A stretch of 64,000 nt of DNA from Siphonodentalium dalli (GCA_032622095.1 CP136061.1:14215287-14279286); one strand, 5' to 3'; positions 1 through 9,999 are shown, counted from the stretch's first letter. Made by a program: numbers and translations. Notes: a model not told the origin generated them from the letters alone.

Positions 1-1174
1 AAGAGTGCATGCCACAGCCATTGTTCATACCTAAATACGTCGAAAGCAAATAACGCGGTCATAATGGTTACATACTGCAACTTTAAGACATCCAGCGAAT
101 ACACACCCCACGAAAACCCGAAATGTGTTGTCCTGCGAGATATCCCATCGCTTTAGCTCAATTTGCCTTCCTACAATATCCATAAACAAGATCATATATT
201 ATATACCCACGATTTTAATAATAGAATATGAAATATATTGGTTTCGCGAATGACCAACTCAGAATTCCGTTAAAATAACAATAACAACCAGCACCTAATT
301 AACGAACCGGCGGCCGACTCGGCCGTCTCGAACAACAACTATCAGTGAGCTGCAGAACGAAACTTATCTATACAAGTTGAAATATAAGACTTACAAATTA
401 TCTTTAAATAATTTTTATTGGTAATTGACATAGCTTGTCACAAACCAAAAATCAACATTATTGACATAATAATGTAAAGGACAATAAACGAAATTGAAAT
501 TCCCAACTACACCTTTTATCGGACTCGGCCTCCTGGTCGCGTAGTTCGACTTTTAAATAAACCGGAATTTCCCATTCGATAAATAAAACACTCACAGTTA
601 ATGTCAACGCCCACAGCTTTCTAGAATCTCAAGGACAGCATACACCGGTGGTGTTAATGATAGTGTTGCTTAGAGACACCTTCACAGTCTCGGAGAACTA
701 CTACGGCTCTACCACTCGAGTTATCATCAATGGGACATAGCAACAGATAGTGAACTTCTTACATAAATTTTCCCCAAAATACACGCTATACGCAATCGTA
801 TTACATCACACTGTCGTCGGCGGCTGTTCCCGATTAACCCAGAACCCATGACAAATGGCGACCATTCATAAATGGAGATAATGTCAATCACCTGAAACCT
901 ACAGAAATATCCTGTACTTCCACCATGCCACATGCGTTAAACTAGGGCTTATCACTGAAGTTTTCCACACCAGAAAGCCTCTACATGCGGACCAGAAATA
1001 TACTACTGTGAATGACTTTAAATTCGTTGGTATAACTTTTCGTGGTTCGGCCATTTATGACTTTTGTGGGTTCATAAATTCGTGGGTCCGCCAGTACTAA
1101 CCGTCACCTGCAAACCCCCAAAAATAACAATCAAGTGCAGACACCTCGGAGATCCGTCGGAAATTGCGCGTCCG
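1..1174. repeat. Direct duplication, copy 1 (partner 3500-4673)
   Basis: Every block I compared, from the first base to position 1174, matches 3500-4673 at a constant offset of 3499 with no difference found. The true left end lies outside the window. Homology stops at TCCG (1171-1174), where copy 1 runs into a 40-bp minisatellite and copy 2 into unrelated DNA. A 68-codon ORF on the minus strand (727-933) is identical in both copies but has no recognisable family and ordinary composition. Either a very recent segmental duplication or an assembly artefact from two haplotypes. Confidence 0.95.
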
Positions 1175-2246
1175 GGCCTCTCGTAGAGACTTCCATATCA
1201 AAGTAGGCCCCACCGGGCCTCTCGTAGAGACTTCCATATCAAAGTAGGCCCCACCGGGCCTCTCGTAGAGACTTCCATATCAATGTAGGCCCACCGGGCC
1301 TCTCGTAGAGACTTCCATATCAAAGTAGGCCCCACCGGGCCTCTCGTAGAGACTTCCATATCAAAGTAGGCCCCACCGGGCCTCTCGTAGAGACTTCCAT
1401 ATCAATGTAGGCCCACCAGGCCTCTCGTAGAGACTTCCATATCAATGTAGGCCCACCAGGCCTCTCGTAGAGACTTCCATATCAATGTAGGCCCACCAGG
1501 CCTCTCATATAGAGACTTCCATATCAATGTAGGCCCACCAGGCCTCTCGTAGAGACTTCCATATCAATGTAGGCCCACCAGGCCTCTCGTAGAGACTTCC
1601 ATATCAATGTAGGCCCACCAGGCCTCTCGTAGAGACTTCCATATCAATGTAGGCCCACCAGGCCTCTCGTAGAGACTTCCATATCAATGTAGCCCCACCA
1701 GGCCTCTCGTAGAGACTTCCATATCAATGTAGGCCCACCAGGCCTCTCGTAGAGACTTCCATATCAATGTAGGCCCACCAGGCCTCTCGTAGAGACTTCC
1801 ATATCAATGTAGGCCCACCAGGCCTCTCGTAGAGACTTCCATATCAATGTAGGCCCCACCAGGCCTCTCGTAGAGACTTCCATATCAATGTAGCCCCACC
1901 GGGCCTCTCGTAGAGACTTCCATATCAATGTAGGCCCACCGGGCCTCTCGTAGAGACTTCCATATCAATGTAGCCCCACCGGGCCTCTCGTAGAGACTTC
2001 CATATCAATGTAGGCCCACCAGGCCTCTCGTAGAGACTTCCATATCAATGTAGGCCCACCAGGCCTCTCGTAGAGACTTCCATATCAATGTAGGCCCACC
2101 AGGCCTCTCGTAGAGACTTCCATATCAAAGTAGGCCCCACCGGGCCTCTCGTAGAGACTTCCATATCAATGTAGCCCCACCGGGCCTCTCGTAGAGACTT
2201 CCATATCAATGTAGGCCCACCAGGCCTCTCGTAGAGACTTCCAGAT
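1175..2246. repeat. 40/41-bp minisatellite, about 26 copies
   Basis: Tandem repeat with core CCTCTCGTAGAGACTTCC followed by ATATCAA(T/A)GTAGGCCC(C)ACC(A/G)G. Two subtypes alternate: a 41-bp form with AAAGTAGGCCCC and a 40-bp form with AATGTAGGCCC. One unit near 1504 carries CATATAGAG in place of CGTAGAG. The array begins exactly where duplication copy 1 stops and is absent after copy 2. The 113-codon minus-strand ORF over its right end is a by-product of the repeat. Confidence 0.95.
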
Positions 2247-2295
2247 CGACATGCATTATTCCTCTCTTCCGTGTTGTGTATGACCCACATGATGT

Positions 2296-2330
2296 ACCCA
2301 ATGACACTGGAGTCCATGATAAGAGGTACA
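2296..2330 (+). repeat. Direct repeat left of MITE (partner 2673-2708)
   Basis: The phrase CCCAATGACACTGGAGTCC continuing to GATAAGAGGTACA occurs here and again at about 2673-2708 with two differences (ATG versus CGC before GATAAG). The two copies bracket the palindrome-bearing element at 2350-2613. They are too long and too far from the element ends to be a simple target-site duplication. Confidence 0.7.
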
Positions 2331-2349
2331 TAAAATAAAAAAACATCCA

Positions 2350-2613
2350 TTAACCTGCAGGGAGCCCCATACATATATAGAAGCATATAGAAGAGTGTCG
2401 TATGCTCATGTTTGTCTGGGGCTCTGTATGGGTGAAATTATAAAATTGTTAAAGAATACAAGAAAAAAATATTAAAATTGTAAACAATTGTTAGGCCAAT
2501 GCATTCTCTTATATATGCGAGGCGACCTATGGTCGCATCGCATATATAAGAGAATGCATTGGCACAGGGTATATTGACGTTTGTTTGTTTTTTGTTTTTT
2601 TTTCACAGGGTAA
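2350..2613 (-). mobile_element. Palindrome MITE, family 2 (reverse orientation)
   Basis: Non-coding element with ends TTAACCTG and CAGGGTAA (compare TTACCCTG/CAGGGTAA in the copies at 36820, 37176 and 37532). It contains the 67-bp near-perfect palindrome at 2496-2562, an AT-rich spacer shared with family 1, and a second hairpin based on GAGCCCCA/TGGGGCTC. A short T-rich insertion lies near the right end, so CAGGGTA occurs twice (2565 and 2606). Flanking DNA reading GATTTGATATGGCGGGTCAC also recurs beside the other copies, so the full repeat extends further than the defined ends. Confidence 0.7.
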
Positions 2614-3499
2614 AAAAATCCAGACTTACGACGATTTGATATGGCGGGTCACATATGTGAGTAAAGGGGGGATGCCCAATGACACTGGAGTCCGCGATAA
2701 GAGGTACAATGTCTTGCCCACCGGAAGCTGACATAAGCTAATGATAGGCAGAGCACCCTGCTGTATAGGCAGTTTCAGAATCAGTCAGACAGTTGAAATA
2801 AAATAAGCAAGAAAGCCCCACGTCCTCCGGTATATTAGGTACCGAGTTTCCCATATATATCGTACCTGAATTAAAGGTACACGCATTTATAAATAAGTTA
2901 TACATATCCCAAATGGTATTGGTGTTGTCCCATACATAACAGTAACAAATAAGATATGCATACTTATGCATGATATATCAAGCACTAACAGCTATTGGAT
3001 TCCAACTTCCAAGAACTGTAGGAGAAGAAACACGCTGAAAAATAGGATTACGGCAGTAGAGAAAACATAAACTGCCAATACCGCATATAAAGGCGGCAAC
3101 TCAATACCCCATATAAAGGCGGCAACAATACCCCATATAAAGGCGGCAAATTGATCTTTGACTCATCTGCTGCCGATTACAAATATTTTGAACGTACATC
3201 GATCGAGGCACTAGGAAGGTCACCAACCACAGTCTACATATCCAGGAGGACTACACAAAACAACAAGAAAACCATAGTCATAAATGGTAACACCACCATG
3301 ATCATATTATTAGCCATAAATATAGATTATAATATAAACTATATTGGTTACATGAATGCACCGCCTCAGAATTCCGTTAAAGCAACTAATCCTTCAAATT
3401 ATTACAAAAACACTACGGCTTATTATTGCAGGTTTCTCATTCACCACACCAGGAAACTTCTAAATGCGGATCAAAAATCGGAGGTATTGTGTTCCCGCC
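2614..3499. other. Non-coding stretch with TATAAAGGCGGC triplet and dispersed repeat fragment
   Basis: No gene recognised. At 3076-3151 the phrase CATATAAAGGCGGCAA occurs three times with spacing of about 28-32 bp. At 3266-3350 there is a dispersed-repeat fragment (ACAAGAAAACCATAGTCA followed by AATGGTAAC and ATCATATTATTAGCC) shared with 14310-14400 and, more distantly, 16990-17056. The 133-codon plus-strand ORF at 3151-3552 is of low complexity and resembles no known family. Confidence 0.6.
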
Positions 3500-4673
3500 A
3501 AGAGTGCATGCCACAGCCATTGTTCATACCTAAATACGTCGAAAGCAAATAACGCGGTCATAATGGTTACATACTGCAACTTTAAGACATCCAGCGAATA
3601 CACACCCCACGAAAACCCGAAATGTGTTGTCCTGCGAGATATCCCATCGCTTTAGCTCAATTTGCCTTCCTACAATATCCATAAACAAGATCATATATTA
3701 TATACCCACGATTTTAATAATAGAATATGAAATATATTGGTTTCGCGAATGACCAACTCAGAATTCCGTTAAAATAACAATAACAACCAGCACCTAATTA
3801 ACGAACCGGCGGCCGACTCGGCCGTCTCGAACAACAACTATCAGTGAGCTGCAGAACGAAACTTATCTATACAAGTTGAAATATAAGACTTACAAATTAT
3901 CTTTAAATAATTTTTATTGGTAATTGACATAGCTTGTCACAAACCAAAAATCAACATTATTGACATAATAATGTAAAGGACAATAAACGAAATTGAAATT
4001 CCCAACTACACCTTTTATCGGACTCGGCCTCCTGGTCGCGTAGTTCGACTTTTAAATAAACCGGAATTTCCCATTCGATAAATAAAACACTCACAGTTAA
4101 TGTCAACGCCCACAGCTTTCTAGAATCTCAAGGACAGCATACACCGGTGGTGTTAATGATAGTGTTGCTTAGAGACACCTTCACAGTCTCGGAGAACTAC
4201 TACGGCTCTACCACTCGAGTTATCATCAATGGGACATAGCAACAGATAGTGAACTTCTTACATAAATTTTCCCCAAAATACACGCTATACGCAATCGTAT
4301 TACATCACACTGTCGTCGGCGGCTGTTCCCGATTAACCCAGAACCCATGACAAATGGCGACCATTCATAAATGGAGATAATGTCAATCACCTGAAACCTA
4401 CAGAAATATCCTGTACTTCCACCATGCCACATGCGTTAAACTAGGGCTTATCACTGAAGTTTTCCACACCAGAAAGCCTCTACATGCGGACCAGAAATAT
4501 ACTACTGTGAATGACTTTAAATTCGTTGGTATAACTTTTCGTGGTTCGGCCATTTATGACTTTTGTGGGTTCATAAATTCGTGGGTCCGCCAGTACTAAC
4601 CGTCACCTGCAAACCCCCAAAAATAACAATCAAGTGCAGACACCTCGGAGATCCGTCGGAAATTGCGCGTCCG
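3500..4673. repeat. Direct duplication, copy 2 (partner 1-1174)
   Basis: Apparently identical to 1-1174. It contains a copy of dispersed family R1 (about 3680-4080), recognisable by ATATTGGTTTCGCGAATGAC, CGGCGGCCGACTCGGCCG and AATTGAAATTCCCAACTAC. This copy supplies the uninterrupted version of the site into which the Helitron-like element at 17057-20538 inserted (positions 3700-3750). Confidence 0.95.
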
Positions 4674-5282
4674 CACTGTAGGCGTATAATTAATTAGCAT
4701 GTCGTGTGTCGAAACTTTTGATGACGACTATGGAGAATGTCAACAACGGTATTGTAGTACATGTACATAAACCTACACAACCTACGTGAAGGTCACTTTC
4801 TTCTCATAACATAACTCCATAGGCTTTGAATATACAATGGGTCAATATATCTACATTTACCTCCCGCATGACATTATCAAAATGGCGACTGTTTCGAAAA
4901 TAACATTCGAAATTTAATTTATTGGTTATATATCAACAACCACGAAAACCACGAAAATTGAAACACCACGAATAAATGTACTTTTACAGTAATCGGTTTA
5001 AATACACCCCGATACCTCGCAATACGACATTTAGTGAAAGCAATTAACGCGGTCATAATAGTTGCACACAACAACAATGAGACATCCACACAAATACATA
5101 CATCCTGCAAAAAGTCTAACCGGTACGCAATATAGCGGTACGTTATTAATCAAAGTTACCTCATAGCTCATATGACATCGCCAGATCACCATCGCAGTGT
5201 ACACTCTTGTGGGCATAATAACCTGCTACATATGTTACAAGAACATTCACCATATCTGAGGCCATCAGGCTATTATTCAATC
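4674..5282. other. AT-rich non-coding DNA, nothing recognised
   Basis: The stretch between duplication copy 2 and the 48-bp array. Short ORFs on both strands have no recognisable similarity. No RNA gene or inverted repeat was seen. Confidence 0.5.
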
Positions 5283-7298
5283 AGACATCGCCATATAAAT
5301 GCATTAGCTGTTACAGTAACGCCGAGCAGGAGACATCGCCATATAAATGCATTAGCTGTTACAGTAACGCCGAGCAGGAGACATCGCCATATAAATGCAT
5401 TAGCTGTTACAGTAGCGCCGAGCAGGAGACATCGCCATATAAATGCATTAGCTGTTACAGTAGCGCCGAACAGGAGACATCGCCATATAAAAGCATTAGC
5501 TGTTACAGTAGCGCCGAGCAGGAGACATCGCCATATAACTGCATTAGCTGTTTCAGTAGCGCCGAGCAGGAGACATCGCCATATAAATGCATTAGCTGTT
5601 ACAGTAGCGCCGAGCAGGAGACATCGCCATATAAATGCATTAGCTGTTACAGTAGCGCCGAGCAGGAGACATCGCCATATAAATGCATTAGCTGTTACAG
5701 TAACGCCGAGCAGGAGACATCGCCATATAAATGCATTAGCTGTTACAGTAGCGCCGAGCAGGAGACATCGCCATATAAATGCATTAGCTGTTACAGTAAC
5801 GCAGAGAAGGAGACATCGCCATATAAATGCGTTAGCTGTTACAGTGGCGCCGAGCAGGAGACATCGCCATGTAAATGCATTAGCTGTTACAGTAGCGCCG
5901 AGCAGGAGACATCGCCATATAAATGCATTATCTGTTACAGTAGCGCCGAGCAGGAGACATCGCCATATAAATGCATTAGCTGTTACAGTAGCGCCGAGCA
6001 GGAGACATCGCCATATAAATGCATTAGCTGTTACAGTAGCGCCGAGCAGGAAACATCGCCATATAAATGCATTAGATGTTACAGTAACGCCGAGCAGGAG
6101 ACATCGCCATATAAATGCATTAGATGTTACAGTAACGCCGAGCAGGAGACATCGCCATATAAATGCATTAGCTGTTACAGTAGCGCCGAGCAGGAGACAT
6201 CGCCATATAAAAGCATTAGCTGTTACAGTAGCGCCGAGCAGGAGACATCGCCATATAAAAGCATTAGCTGTTACAGTAGCGCCGAGCAGGAGACATCGCC
6301 ATATAAAAGCATTAGCTGTTACAGTAGCGCCGAGCAGGAGACATCGCCATATAAATGCATTAGCTGTTACAGTAGCGCCGAGCAGGAGACATCGCCATAT
6401 AAATGCATTAGCTGTTACAGTAGCGCCGAGCAGGAGACATCGCCATATAAATGCATTAGCTGTTACAGTAACGCAGAGAAGGAGACATCGCCATATAAAT
6501 GCGTTAGCTGTTACAGTGGCGCCGAGCAGGAGACATCGCCATATAAATGCATTAGCTGTTACAGTAGCGCCGAGCAGGAGACATCGCCATATAAATGCAT
6601 TATCTGTTACAGTAGCGCTGAGCAGGAGACATCGCCATATAAATGCATTAGCTGTTACAGTAGCGCCGAGCAGGAGACATCGCCATATAAATGCATTAGC
6701 TGTTACAGTAGCGCCGAGCAGGAGACATCGCCATATAAATGCATTAGCTGTTACAGTAGCGCCGAGCAGGAGACATCGCCATATAAATGCATTAGCTGTT
6801 ACAGTAACGCCGAGCAGGAGACATCGCCATATAAATGCATTAGCTGTTACAGTAACGCCGAACAGGAGACATCGCCATATAAATGCATTAGCTGTTACAG
6901 TAGCGCCGAGCAGGAGACATCGCCATATAAATGCATTAGCTGTTACAGTAGCGCCGAGCAGGAGACATCGCCATATAAATGCATTAGCTGTTACAGTAGC
7001 GCCGAGCAGGAGACATCGCCATATAAATGCATTAGCTGTTACAGTAACGCCGAGCAGGAGACATCGCCATATAAATGCATTAGCTGTTACAGTAGCGCCG
7101 AGCAGGAGACATCGCCATATAAATGCATTAGCTGTTACAGTAGCGCCGAGCAGGAGACATCGCCATATAAATGCATTAGCTGTTACAGTAACGCCGAGCA
7201 GGAGACATCGCCATATAAATGCATTAGCTGTTACAGTAGCGCCGAGCAGGAGACATCGCCATATAAATGCATTAGCTGTTACAGTAGCGCCGAGCAGG
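5283..7298. repeat. 48-bp minisatellite, exactly 42 units
   Basis: Unit starts AGACATCGCCATATAAATGC and ends GCGCCGAGCAGG. 2,016 bp divide exactly into 42 units with no length variant. Because 48 is a multiple of three, both strands stay open: the plus strand reads a 16-residue unit (RHRHINALAVTVAPSR) and the minus strand another. Substitutions are scattered over all codon positions and include changes such as N/K, A/T and P/Q, so there is no sign of protein-level constraint. A rare set of variants (ACGCAGAGAAGG, ATGCGTTAG, CATTATCTG) recurs 672 bp apart, showing internal duplication of a 14-unit block. Confidence 0.97.
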
Positions 7299-7390
7299 AA
7301 CGACGACGGTGATATCCAGAACACGAGACTACCTGAATACTCGGAAATCCAGCCAATACTCCAAGGATTATATAGCAAACTATATGTAAT

Positions 7391-7396
7391 CGGGGT
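7391..7396 (+). repeat. Target-site duplication CGGGGT, left
   Basis: CGGGGT directly precedes the left terminus TGATGATACC and is repeated at 9222-9227 directly after the right terminus GGTATCATCA. A 6-bp duplication is the length made by Polinton-type integrases, among others. Confidence 0.85.
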
Positions 7397-8118
7397 TGAT
7401 GATACCCCCCCCCCCCCCTGTTTGGTTCCAGATCAGGAACGATAACTCTATCCGAAGTACTTGACCTATATTCACGGAAGTATATGACGTACATTCTCCG
7501 CAGTACCCCCGTTTGGGGGCAGTTGTTGCATCATGGTCTATTTGTATGTCGGTATGCTGGTTAACTCCCGCCTTCTCCATATGAATGGTATATTATCTAC
7601 ATGTATACCACAGGATGATCTCGGTGGGGGCAGCTTCAGTCTTGAATGTTAAAGGGACAATAGGCTCTCACGGGGGGATGATTGTTAAAATGACACACGG
7701 CACTCACTATGGATGAATGTTAAAGTGACACTTGGCACTCACTATGGATAAATGTTAATGTGACATTCGCATTGAAAACTTCAAAAACTTCAAAAATTTC
7801 AAAACTTTCAAAAACTTCAAAAATTTCAAAAACTTCAAAAACTTCAGGATTTAGTCGGAAATATGGCTTGTTGCCATTCATCGGAAAGCTCTGGGGGTAC
7901 GGTGGTGGGCGCCACCGAAAAGAGCAAGTGAGCAAGGGGAAAAAGAGAAAAATAACATGAAATGTGGTACATACTACAATTTATTATATCAACTATTCAC
8001 TTTCGTCCGAATTGTCATCACTTTCGTCAGATGTGTCATTTGTTTCGTCCATGAACTTTTCTAGCGATGGTCTGTACTTTAATATTGACATTTTCACTGC
8101 ATCACGATCTTCAAAACC
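7397..8118 (+). repeat. Left terminal inverted repeat
   Basis: Reverse complement of 8496-9221 with scattered substitutions and small indels. It contains an inverted copy of the ORF2 3' half (about 7964-8118). In that copy a 15-bp insertion (CTTTTCTAGCGATGG, near 8055) and a 6-bp deletion near 8000 keep the frame. The inner limit is GATCTTCAAAACC at 8106-8118. The 62-codon plus-strand ORF here is only the antisense of the ORF2 acidic tail. Confidence 0.9.
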
Positions 8119-8161
8119 CGCAGTTTATAAGGGTATACGTCTTGGATGGTAATTTGGCGCC

Positions 8162-8169
8162 TATAAAAA
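8162..8169 (+). promoter_or_regulatory. TATA box upstream of ORF1
   Basis: TATAAAAA lies 44 bp before the ORF1 start codon, inside the 377-bp unique centre. Position and sequence fit an RNA polymerase II core promoter giving a leader of about 10-20 nt. No transcript evidence is available. Confidence 0.55.
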
Positions 8170-8205
8170 TTACTACTTCAGAGTACACTTTGAACTTTAG
8201 CCAGA

Positions 8206-8427
8206 ATGGGGACTCCGTACTATTATGACTTTGATCTTAATAAATATGTACCCGACGATGACTCGAAAGACCTACCCAAGACTGAAGCGAAACCTGGAAA
8301 ACTTATAAGGAAACCCGGAGCTAAGAAGATAAAAGTTAAAGAGATAAAAGGAGGAAGAGCGAAGAAGACAAACATTGGAAAAGTTAAAAAGGAAACTCCA
8401 AACGACATATTCACTGAACTAGAATGA
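8206..8427 (+). CDS. ORF1: small basic protein of the long-TIR element
   Basis: 73-residue ORF in the unique centre of the 7397-9221 element. Residues 1-25 are tyrosine- and aspartate-rich (starts MGTPYYYDFDLNKYVPDDD). Residues 26-64 are strongly basic with repeated Lys/Arg and Gly/Pro (KPGKLIRKPGAKKIKVK and GGRAKKTNIGKVKK), and the last nine are acidic (DIFTELE). There is no signal peptide or membrane segment. A lysine-rich, low-complexity body of this kind is common in nucleic-acid-binding or virion-core proteins, but I do not recognise the family. The ATG at 8206 is 44 bp from a TATA box, and the TGA stop overlaps the ORF2 start as ATGA. Coding status is supported by that compact layout and by a composition unlike the surrounding repeats; function is unknown. 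Confidence 0.55.
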   Translation: MGTPYYYDFDLNKYVPDDDSKDLPKTEAKPGKLIRKPGAKKIKVKEIKGGRAKKTNIGKVKKETPNDIFTELE

Positions 8428-8615
8428 GTAATTTACCTAAATTTTCGAAGGCTATTGAAAGGCCGGTGGATAAAGTGGACAAATATATGAATAATGGTTT
8501 TGAAGATCGTGATGCAGTGAAAATGTCAATATTAAAGTACAGACCATTCATGGACGAAACAAATGACACATCTGACGAAAGTGATGACAATTCGGACGAA
8601 AGTGACAGAGAATAG
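8424..8615 (+). CDS. ORF2: small acidic-tailed protein overlapping ORF1
   Basis: 63-residue ORF whose ATG overlaps the ORF1 stop (ATGA at 8424-8427), so it would need re-initiation or leaky scanning on the same transcript. Residues 1-45 are mixed and probably helical (KFSKAIERPVDKVDKYMNNG followed by FEDRDAVKMSILKYRPFMDE). Residues 46-63 are an acidic Ser/Asp/Glu tail (TSDESDDNSDESDRE) with several casein-kinase-2-like sites. The TAG stop is followed 8 nt later by AATAAA. From about residue 25 on the coding sequence lies inside the right terminal repeat and is mirrored in the left one, where it lacks a start. I do not recognise the family; an acidic partner to the basic ORF1 product is a guess. 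Confidence 0.5.
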   Translation: MSNLPKFSKAIERPVDKVDKYMNNGFEDRDAVKMSILKYRPFMDETNDTSDESDDNSDESDRE

Positions 8616-9221
8616 TTAATATAATAAATTGTAGTATGTACCACATGTCATGTTATTTTACTTTTTTTCCCCTTGCTCACTTGCTCTTTTCGGTGGCGCT
8701 CACCACCGTACCCCCGGAGCTGTCCGATGAATGGCAACAAGCCATATTTCCGACTAAATCCTGAATTTTGATAAATTTTTGAAGTTTTTGGAAAATTAGA
8801 TTTTTTTGGAAGTTTTTGAAATTTTTGAAATTTTTGAAGTTTTCAATGCGAATGTCACTTTAACATTTATCCATAGTGAGTGCCTAGTGTCACTTTAACA
8901 TTCATCCATAGTGAGTGCCTTGTGTCATTTTAACAATCATCCCCCCCGTGAGAGCCTATTGTCCCTTTAACATTCAAGACTGAAGCTACCCCCACCGAGA
9001 TCATCCTGTCGTATACATGTAGATAATATACCATTCATATGGAGAAGGCGGGAGTTAACCAGCATACCGACATACAAATAGACCATGATGCAACAACTGC
9101 CCCCATACGGGGGTACTGCGGAGAATGTACGTCGTAAACTTCCGTGAATATAGGTCATGTACTTCGGATAGAGTTATCGTTCCTGATCTGGGACCAACCA
9201 GGGGGGGGGGGGGTATCATCA
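8496..9221 (+). repeat. Right terminal inverted repeat
   Basis: Inverted copy of 7397-8118. It begins at GGTTTTGAAGATC inside ORF2 and ends GGTATCATCA. It lacks the 15-bp insertion of the left arm and carries the presumed functional ORF2 end and polyA signal. The tract rich in GAAGTTTTTG-like steps at about 8775-8845 is the counterpart of the CTTCAAAAA repeat at 7778-7845, but the two have diverged in length. Confidence 0.9.
8623..8628 (+). terminator. AATAAA polyadenylation signal after ORF2
   Basis: AATAAA starts 8 nt downstream of the ORF2 stop. The inverted copy in the left arm gives TTTATT at about 7981. Such tight spacing between stop codon and polyA signal is typical of compact viral or transposon transcription units. 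Confidence 0.5.
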
Positions 9222-9227
9222 CGGGGT
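9222..9227 (+). repeat. Target-site duplication CGGGGT, right
   Basis: Second copy of the 6-bp duplication that flanks the long-TIR element (first copy 7391-7396). Confidence 0.85.
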
Positions 9228-9349
9228 TCACGATTAGATGGCTAGTGGCGTCTAATCGCGAGCACAGGTGGCACGTGATGTTCGTTTGAATATCAGAATG
9301 TTGGATATCATATAATCCCATATCCCATAATCAACTAATATGTCAAATA

Positions 9350-9560
9350 TAGCGAATTATCGAAATATGAAATACAACGAAAAAGCGAAATTGGAAAATA
9401 TAGCGAAATAGCGACATAGAGCGATAAAGCGAAATAGGAAAATACAGCGAAATAGCGAAATACAGCGAAATATAGAAATTATTTTTATAAACGAAATAAC
9501 GGAGATATTTTAAGAAGTGTTTTTGACGTAATAACGGACATATTTTAAGAAGTGTTTTAA
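9350..9560. repeat. GCGAAATA-type short repeats and 36-bp doublet
   Basis: 9350-9475 is a degenerate run of AGCGAAATA-like steps. At 9488-9560 ATTTTAAGAAGTGTTTT preceded by AATAACGGA occurs twice, about 40 bp apart. The remaining DNA up to about 9960 shows nothing recognisable. Confidence 0.7.
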
Positions 9561-9999
9561 AGAGCGTAACCAAACCTCCCCCATGCCCACCACTCAATAG
9601 CAGAATTTGACTTTAATATATTTCACCAGAGTTGATCTATTGTGGTGTTGCAATTTTTCTTACAAATCGCCGTTATTTCGTCAAAGTACATTCTTTATAG
9701 AGTTATTACCCTTCAGATTAAATATGATATGCAATCGAAACCATGCGTGCCTCCCGTGGTCGCGAATGTTTGTTTGAACATATCTGTTGTGACCCACATA
9801 TACATGGAATATTTTACATAACACAGAATATATGGATAATGTTGTGGGTGCACAGGGGATCGGAGCACAAGTTACCAAACTTAGTGAGGCTCCACTCCCC
9901 TGGCGTTCAGCTGCTGATGAATATAAATCGATGGTGTTGCAGGAATGAAATATGATGAGAATTTTGTTTTGTTATTTGTATGGGGGACGGTCTCCCGTA

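Larger units (their letters stand above)
7397..9221 (+). mobile_element. 1.8-kb long-TIR element with two small ORFs
   Basis: Complete insertion bounded by CGGGGT duplications. The termini are TGATGATA/TATCATCA followed inward by C14 on the left and G13 on the right. The left arm (7397-8118) and right arm (8496-9221) are inverted copies of about 725 bp. They share the TGTTTGGTTCC-like end, a CTTCAAAAA tandem tract and a run of ATGAATGTTAAAGTGACA-type repeats. The unique centre is only 377 bp and carries a TATA box, ORF1 and the start of ORF2; the rest of ORF2 and its polyA signal lie in the right arm. No integrase, polymerase or transposase is present, so it must be non-autonomous. Long TIRs, TG/CA ends and 6-bp duplication recall Polinton/adintovirus-like or other integrase-mobilised elements, but that class is an inference. 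Confidence 0.85.

Noticed and set aside
727-933. 68-codon ORF conserved in both duplicate segments
   Set aside because: The duplicates appear identical throughout, so conservation of the ORF carries no information.
5172-7445. 757-codon plus-strand ORF and 701-codon minus-strand ORF
   Set aside because: Both are produced by a 48-bp repeat unit (3 x 16) with no stop in several frames. Substitutions are not biased to synonymous sites and there is no promoter or recognisable domain in the short flanks.
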